64,000 nt of DNA from Gordionus sp. m RMFG-2023 (lineage: Eukaryota > Nematomorpha > Gordioida > Chordodea > Parachordodidae), in the NCBI RefSeq assembly GCF_954871325.1, contig NC_088779.1, positions 13,704,846 to 13,768,845 of the forward strand, written 5' to 3'. Of the stretch, positions 59,108 through 64,000 are shown piece after piece; within the stretch, counting starts at the first letter, position 1; each line of letters begins with the position of its first letter. The notes beneath the pieces were generated by a model. It made no database searches. It saw nothing but the letters and a program-made list of their open reading frames with translations, and was not told the DNA's origin. The position numbers and the translations under genes were made by a program.

Positions 59108-61169
59108 TATCTTTGTCTCTTTTTTTTTATTTCTTCCTTTTTTTAGTCAATCTTATTTTTCCCTCTTTGCTCCCTTAAATTCCAACTCCCACCTTCACGG
59201 GGTGGGAAGTGAATGTGATTAGTTAATGGGGTAAATAAGATAGGTATTCATCTAACAATAATAACTTAATTTGGCTTTAAATTATAAATAAAAAGGTAAA
59301 AAATTGTAGGCAAAAATTAAATGCGCCCGTCTTTCTTGACTGTAGTACTGTTATAATTAGTTATCATAATACAAATAAAAATAAAGTTTGACCATTAATA
59401 TTGTTCAACATTTCGTTACATAGCTTCTACAATTAAGCCCTTGACACTTCCTATGCAAAAATATATTTAAATTAAATCCATATTATGCTAGAGAAAGAAT
59501 TAAATTTGTCGTAAAAGTTCAATATAGTACTGGAATTATTAAATTAGAAAATATATGATATTTTCTCCGATCTTATATATTATATGGTATTTGCTGAAGT
59601 TTCCTAATCCTATAGAATAAGGTATATTTTAAAATATCAAATGAATAATATATATGATTTTAGGATTGAAGAATGTTTTTATCTTGGGAGGAGCTTATCA
59701 AATCAAATGATTATACACGACCCCTAAATAAATTATGGCATTTGTGACAACAGAAATTGTGAATTGAAAATTATCCTATACAATTCAAATAAAATTATAT
59801 TGCATTATATGTATTAAAAAATTAAATATTATTTATAACTATGCCATAAAGGTTTTTTAAACTATATTTCCATTATATTCGTATTTGTTTATATTTGTTA
59901 TATAGAATGTTTTATTGATTATATGCTTATTTTCGCTAATTGCTGTTTTATTCGTTGAAAATTATATCATACATTTTTTATAATTTTTTCCTTCTTTATT
60001 CTTCCATCAATATGTAGTTATAATATTCGAATAAAAATATAACACTCATATTCTACAATCTATTTATATTATCGAGTAACAGTTTTAAAATAAAAAGATA
60101 TAACGCTTGAGGATTATATTTTCGACCACTAAGTGGAGTTGGACTTGCATTTTTATTAACTTCTTTAGTTGTTTTGATAATTTCTAGAGAAGAGTTTGAA
60201 TACAATTATTCATATCTATCTATAGAAACATAATCAATTTGATAGATTCTTTTCTTAAGATTCTAAAGAGGTGTCAGAAAATTTGAATTATTGATATGCT
60301 ATATTGAATCAGGGTAACTATCAGAATTCCTGCATAATTATATTGATAATAATGAGATCTAAATATATGTTTCATCGTTAGTGCTTTCATAATTTTCTAG
60401 CCAAAATTTGACCTCTAAAAATTTCTTCAGCATTTTACAATCTTTTCATATGACGGTTAAGTAAATTAATAACGTAATTTAAATACACTAATTAAGCACT
60501 AAATAATGGTGAAAACCGGATGTATAGTACTCCTATAGTTTTTGTTTTGGCACGTCGCCATTATTTGTTTATTTTTGTTTTTTTCGTGAATAACTTTTTA
60601 TTCTTAAATTCGGCTACGGAACTGATTGAAGCACTAACCTCTACTAACGAAGCACTAAAGAATGATATAAGTTTCATCGTTAGTGCTTCCAAAAGTTCGG
60701 CCAACTTCACGCCTAAATCGTGGACGTCATAGTTTTTATTTAGCTTATAACATTTTTTTATAAGGCGGTTAAATAAATTAATAACAAAATTTAAATACAC
60801 TAATTAAGCACTAAATAATGGCAAAAACCGGATGTTTAGTACTCCTATAGTTTTTGTTTCGCCATTATTTGTTTATTTTTGTTTTTTTTTGCTAATAACT
60901 TTTTATTCTTAAATTCGGCTACAAAACTGGATTGATAGCACTAACCTCTACTAACGAAGCACTAAAGAATGATATAAATTTCATCGTTAGTGCTTCCAAT
61001 CGACTTTTAAGCGTGAAGTTGGCACAAATTTTTATTTTTGCCTATAACTTTTTTTCCTTAAATTCGGCTACTATACGGATTGAAGCACTAACAAGCACTA
61101 ACGAAGCACAAAAAATGACATATGATTCATCGTTAGTGCTTCCAATCGTTCGGCCAACTTCACGGAGCT
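59108..61169. repeat. Right arm of the foldback element
   Basis: Inverse of 48142-50812 with about two of the 304-bp units missing. Over long stretches the arms are identical: a 79-codon open frame at 49124-49363 and its mirror at 60561-60800 give the same translation. So do 49192-49404 and 60520-60732. Differences concentrate in the outermost unit. Confidence 0.88.
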
Positions 61170-61417
61170 CTATATTAGACATTCTTATTTCATAAGGCCA
61201 AAAAGAACATTAAAAATTAATAAATAAATAAAATTAAAAGAGGAAACGAAACGCGCATAAAACGCTTTTTAAAATAATATTCCTATTTATCACGATTAAA
61301 ACGTGATAATACCGTATTATCATTCTTTAACTTAAAATAAAACCCTAATTTTTTAGTTATCCCTTTAAAACCCCTGAAGATCCCGGATAGTTCTGATCCC
61401 TTTAAAAATTACGACAT

Positions 61418-62921
61418 GTATATATTTAAAAATTTTTAAATAAAGATTTCAAATTAGAGTAGAAATAGACACTCAAAAAATGAAAGTGTGCTGGAAAATA
61501 TCTGACAGCTGCTGACAGATTATTGAAATTTTTTAATAAAATGTTTCTTAATTTTTTTTATAAAAATGATATAAAATATTAAACTGATGGGATTTTGAGT
61601 TTGTTCTTAAGCAAAATTTAAAAAAAGGGATCCAATTAAATTGAAAGAAAATTAACCCAATTAAAAAAAATTACCACATATAACGTAAGCGGATATATCA
61701 TTGGGCAAAAAATAATCCAATAATATTGGAAGAAAAGTAAACCAATAAAAAATTACATTTGTTTCATATGTATTAAATATATTGCTGTTATTAATGATGG
61801 TGCATAGGTCTTGTCTCCAACCAGTAACCAAGGTAAATTAGGAAGAAGGTGCAGTGATATATCTTATGGGGGTTTATCATTCTTAATTTGACGTATCCGG
61901 ATCAAGGAATCGCTTATTTAATAATATGATACAGGTGAGAGACCAGCAGACTGGACAGCCAGGCAAAAATTATATAAAATCCAAGCTGGTCTTAAAAATT
62001 TTAAAAAAATTAAAAATTCGGCCAATGAACCGGCTTTTAAAAAATAAATTTAAATTATTTTAATTAATCCGTTAGAAGATCTTAGAAAATTATATAATAG
62101 TTAGTTTAATATTCATTTACTGCTCATATCCTCATCATTTAACTTATGAAACAATTTCAAATTATAGACAAAATTATTTAAAATAATGAAAGTTTGAAAA
62201 TTCCAGCCTAAAAATCCGGGGCGAGCCAGAAAAAATATTCTAGAAAGATTTCGGGCAGGGCTTGAAGAAATAAAATATCAAGGGTAAATATTAGGTAAAG
62301 AGGGGGGAAAATTATAGCTAATAAAGGTTAGTTGCAAATTTTTTGGGCGAGGTGAGGGTGGGGGGGGGGCATAGGAACTGAAGTTCAGGTAAAAGGGAGG
62401 GTACGAGATTAGAAGTAGGTAAAAATAAAGAGATAGGTCTAATTGTTTTAATCTAATCAGGCCTCGGCCCCAAAAAATTATGTAATTTATATTATCAATT
62501 CCGCATCAAATGCCACATCTAATTATATATTATCAATTCCGCATTCAAAGGCCTTTGACAAATTTGTAATTTATGATTAGAAATTTAAATTAAGATTGAT
62601 GCAATTGTAATTTGACAAAAATCACACATATTTGTTTTATAAAATGTGAGAATTCCTTAATTGTCTAGAATATGGAGACACTTTATCAGCTAAAGCCATT
62701 TAAAAAAAATCATAAGATTTATAGAAATTATTAAAGCTTTAGGATTAGTGTTGTTAAACAGCCCGATTCGTGTCGATTTTTAGAAACGACCTGATTAAGG
62801 TTTTAACCAAAATATTATTATGTAAACCTCGAGATTTAGTAAATAGAGGTCCAAATCTATCTAGTGGTTTTTTTTTATCCATACACACTAATATACGTAA
62901 GGACAACATAGGGATGGGGAT
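61418..62921. other. Intergenic with a diverged MITE at about 62746-62900
   Basis: 62746-62900 starts AGTGTTGTTAAACAGCCCG and is a partial relative of the 222-bp MITE at 44863-45084. Its right end is not recognisable. The rest, including a G-run near 62358, holds no gene that I can see. Confidence 0.4.
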
Positions 62922-63295
62922 GTGATCTGCATCGGGCCTAATTTTTCAAGCCCGGCCTGGCCCGAAATTTTTTTTAAAGTTTTGCCGGCCCGGCCCGAAT
63001 CCGAAATTTATTTTAAAAAAATTTACCAGCCCGGCCAGGCCTGAATTTATATAAATATAGAAATTAATTTTTATAATTACTTAAAATAAAAGACATATGT
63101 TATATAGCGTTTAGTCAATAAATTAAATCAAAATTTTTTATTTTACATAAAAAATTCAATATAAAATTGATAAATTTAGATATATTTAATAAAATTTACA
63201 AGGTCCGACCCGACCCGAATTTTTTTTAAAAATATTAGGTCCGGCCCGGCCCGAATATCTTAAATAGAGGCCCGGCCTAACTTTGCAGATCTCTA
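62922..63295. mobile_element. hAT-type MITE, TAGWGATCTGCA family, perfect target duplication
   Basis: Ends are GTGATCTGCATCGGGCC (left) and the inverse of TAGAGATCTGCAAAGTTAGG (right). ATGGGGAT flanks both sides (62914-62921 and 63296-63303). Subterminal repeats CCCGGCCTGGCCCGAA and CGGCCCGGCCCGAA are much better preserved than in the copies at 40704 and 4228, so this is the youngest of the three. No coding. Confidence 0.88.
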
Positions 63296-63303
63296 ATGGG
63301 GAT

Positions 63304-64000
63304 CACCTCTAAGTCTTAACCTTTAGAATTCTAATAATACATAATGGTTTGAATAACAAATGTATATATGATAAGGGCATTCACACAATATATTTTTTAA
63401 ATTCCATTCATTTTAAATCTAATAAAAACCCTATATTTTTGTGGCATCCGGGATTAAAATTTTAAACGCACCATTGTAATATTTTTTTTAATATTCTTTA
63501 TAAATCGCAAAGTTTTATTAACATATTTATTTTAAACAAGCATATGGTTTTGTGGTTTTATTCGTATTTTAGAATTTATTTATTTTTTTAAATAAAATAA
63601 GAATTTTGGTTAAATTATGGTATTTCGTTCATCTACTTCTCCCTATCTTTTTAAATCTTATTTCTAATGCGTCATGGCAAGCCCACCAAACTAATCAACT
63701 ATTTTTCTATCTTTTAAGTTATATTCATAATATAAATTGAATCCAATAAAATATAACATAAAATTAAAAAACTCTATTATTAGAAGTTGAAAGAATAACA
63801 ATTTTATTAGACGCTTTTTGTGACATTAAATACTTATTTTATTATTTATTATTTTATTTTTTTTAAAATAAAAATCGATAAATTTTAAATAACGGTCATC
63901 GAATTGATATTATTTATTTATTTAATTATATTTACTACCCACTCAACCTTATAAATTATTTAATTTGTATAACCTTATAAAAATAACAAAATCAACTTGA
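63304..64000. other. AT-rich sequence at the right edge, nothing recognised
   Basis: No gene, RNA or repeat that I can identify. Confidence 0.35.

Larger units (their letters stand above)
48142..61169 (+). mobile_element. Foldback (MULE/NOF-like) transposon, 13 kb, with long inverted arms
   Basis: Begins AGCTCCGTGAAGTTGGCCGA and ends in its inverse. The right flank is CTATATTAG (61170-61178) and the left is CTAATTAG (48134-48141), a 9-bp target duplication with one base lost. Nine bases is the usual MULE duplication. The uninterrupted sequence is known from the outer element's left repeat (CCCTATATTAGACAT), which confirms the insertion. Arms run 48142-50812 and 59108-61169. The centre holds a transposase gene (55308-58466, plus), a tandem repeat after it, a piggyBac insertion (52699-54185) and a CCHC zinc-knuckle frame. 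Long arms made of repeats, a 9-bp duplication and a large central gene recall the FB/NOF elements of Drosophila. Confidence 0.85.
43467..61417 (+). mobile_element. Ginger-like DNA transposon, right inverted repeat interrupted by a foldback element
   Basis: Outer ends are TGTCGTAATTTTT (43468) and AAAAATTACGACA (61416). The TGT...ACA form is the one known for Ginger2/TDD elements. Long inverted repeats follow: GGGATCAGAACAAACCGGGA (left) pairs with the inverse of the sequence at 61380-61405, and the TTATGAAATAAG block at 43678-43689 pairs with CTTATTTCATAAG at 61182-61195. The inner part of the right repeat lies at 47300-48141, left of the foldback. The 43-48-kb interior holds an integrase-type gene. 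The repeats contain roughly 250-280-bp units with GGTCTAGGTCTTGGGGGGTC. Flanks GTTTAT and GTATAT may be an imperfect target duplication. The element's own length is about 4.9 kb. Confidence 0.75.

Overview
This is an AT-rich, intron-bearing, transposon-crowded eukaryotic window, most likely from an animal. Two lines of evidence point that way. First, a CHK1 checkpoint kinase gene with a kinase domain and SQ/TQ tail can be modelled on the minus strand. Second, an animal-type tyrosine-kinase-like gene with the RWMALESL activation-segment motif can be modelled on the plus strand. Most introns that do not carry a transposon are short (about 45-150 nt, several of 45-55 nt). The transposon mix (hAT, MULE, piggyBac, Harbinger-like, Ginger-like, a retroelement) also fits an invertebrate. 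The exact taxon cannot be read from the sequence.

Layout, left to right. 1-4536: tail of a hAT transposon, a decayed hAT relic and two hAT-type MITEs. About 5011-8205: a decayed MULE whose ends are built from short CCCCGG-plus-A-run repeats. 10428-16992: CHK1 (minus), with a complete 2.6-kb hAT element (8-bp target duplication) inside one intron. 17793-19318: a Harbinger-like element with a MADF-BESS gene. 20051-20581: a small two-exon membrane-protein gene. 21174-25440: a hAT MITE split by a second hAT that carries an internal inverted duplication. About 25740-29540: a GC-richer retroelement fossil. 30167-31014: an internally deleted hAT. 32799-38050: the tyrosine-kinase-like gene, whose glycine loop, HRD and DFG motifs are all altered (probable pseudokinase). 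38700-43140: several MITEs and decayed repeats.

43467-61417 is a three-level composite. The outer shell is a Ginger-like DNA transposon with long repeat-built inverted ends, a DDE integrase-type core and a Cys-rich tail. Its right inverted repeat is interrupted by a 13-kb foldback (MULE/NOF-like) element. The foldback has arms of 2.7 and 2.1 kb, and a piggyBac element flanked by TTAA sits inside it. The foldback's gene joins a DDE-type transposase to a C-terminal domain resembling a ubiquitin-specific protease (Cys box GNTCAIDAFSQ, His box GHYICYSKR). That fusion is the most interesting feature in the window.

Only three host genes are supported (CHK1, the tyrosine-kinase-like gene, the membrane protein). 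The rest is mobile DNA of different ages plus AT-rich sequence in which I see nothing. Exon borders are by eye from GT/AG signals, phase and family similarity.
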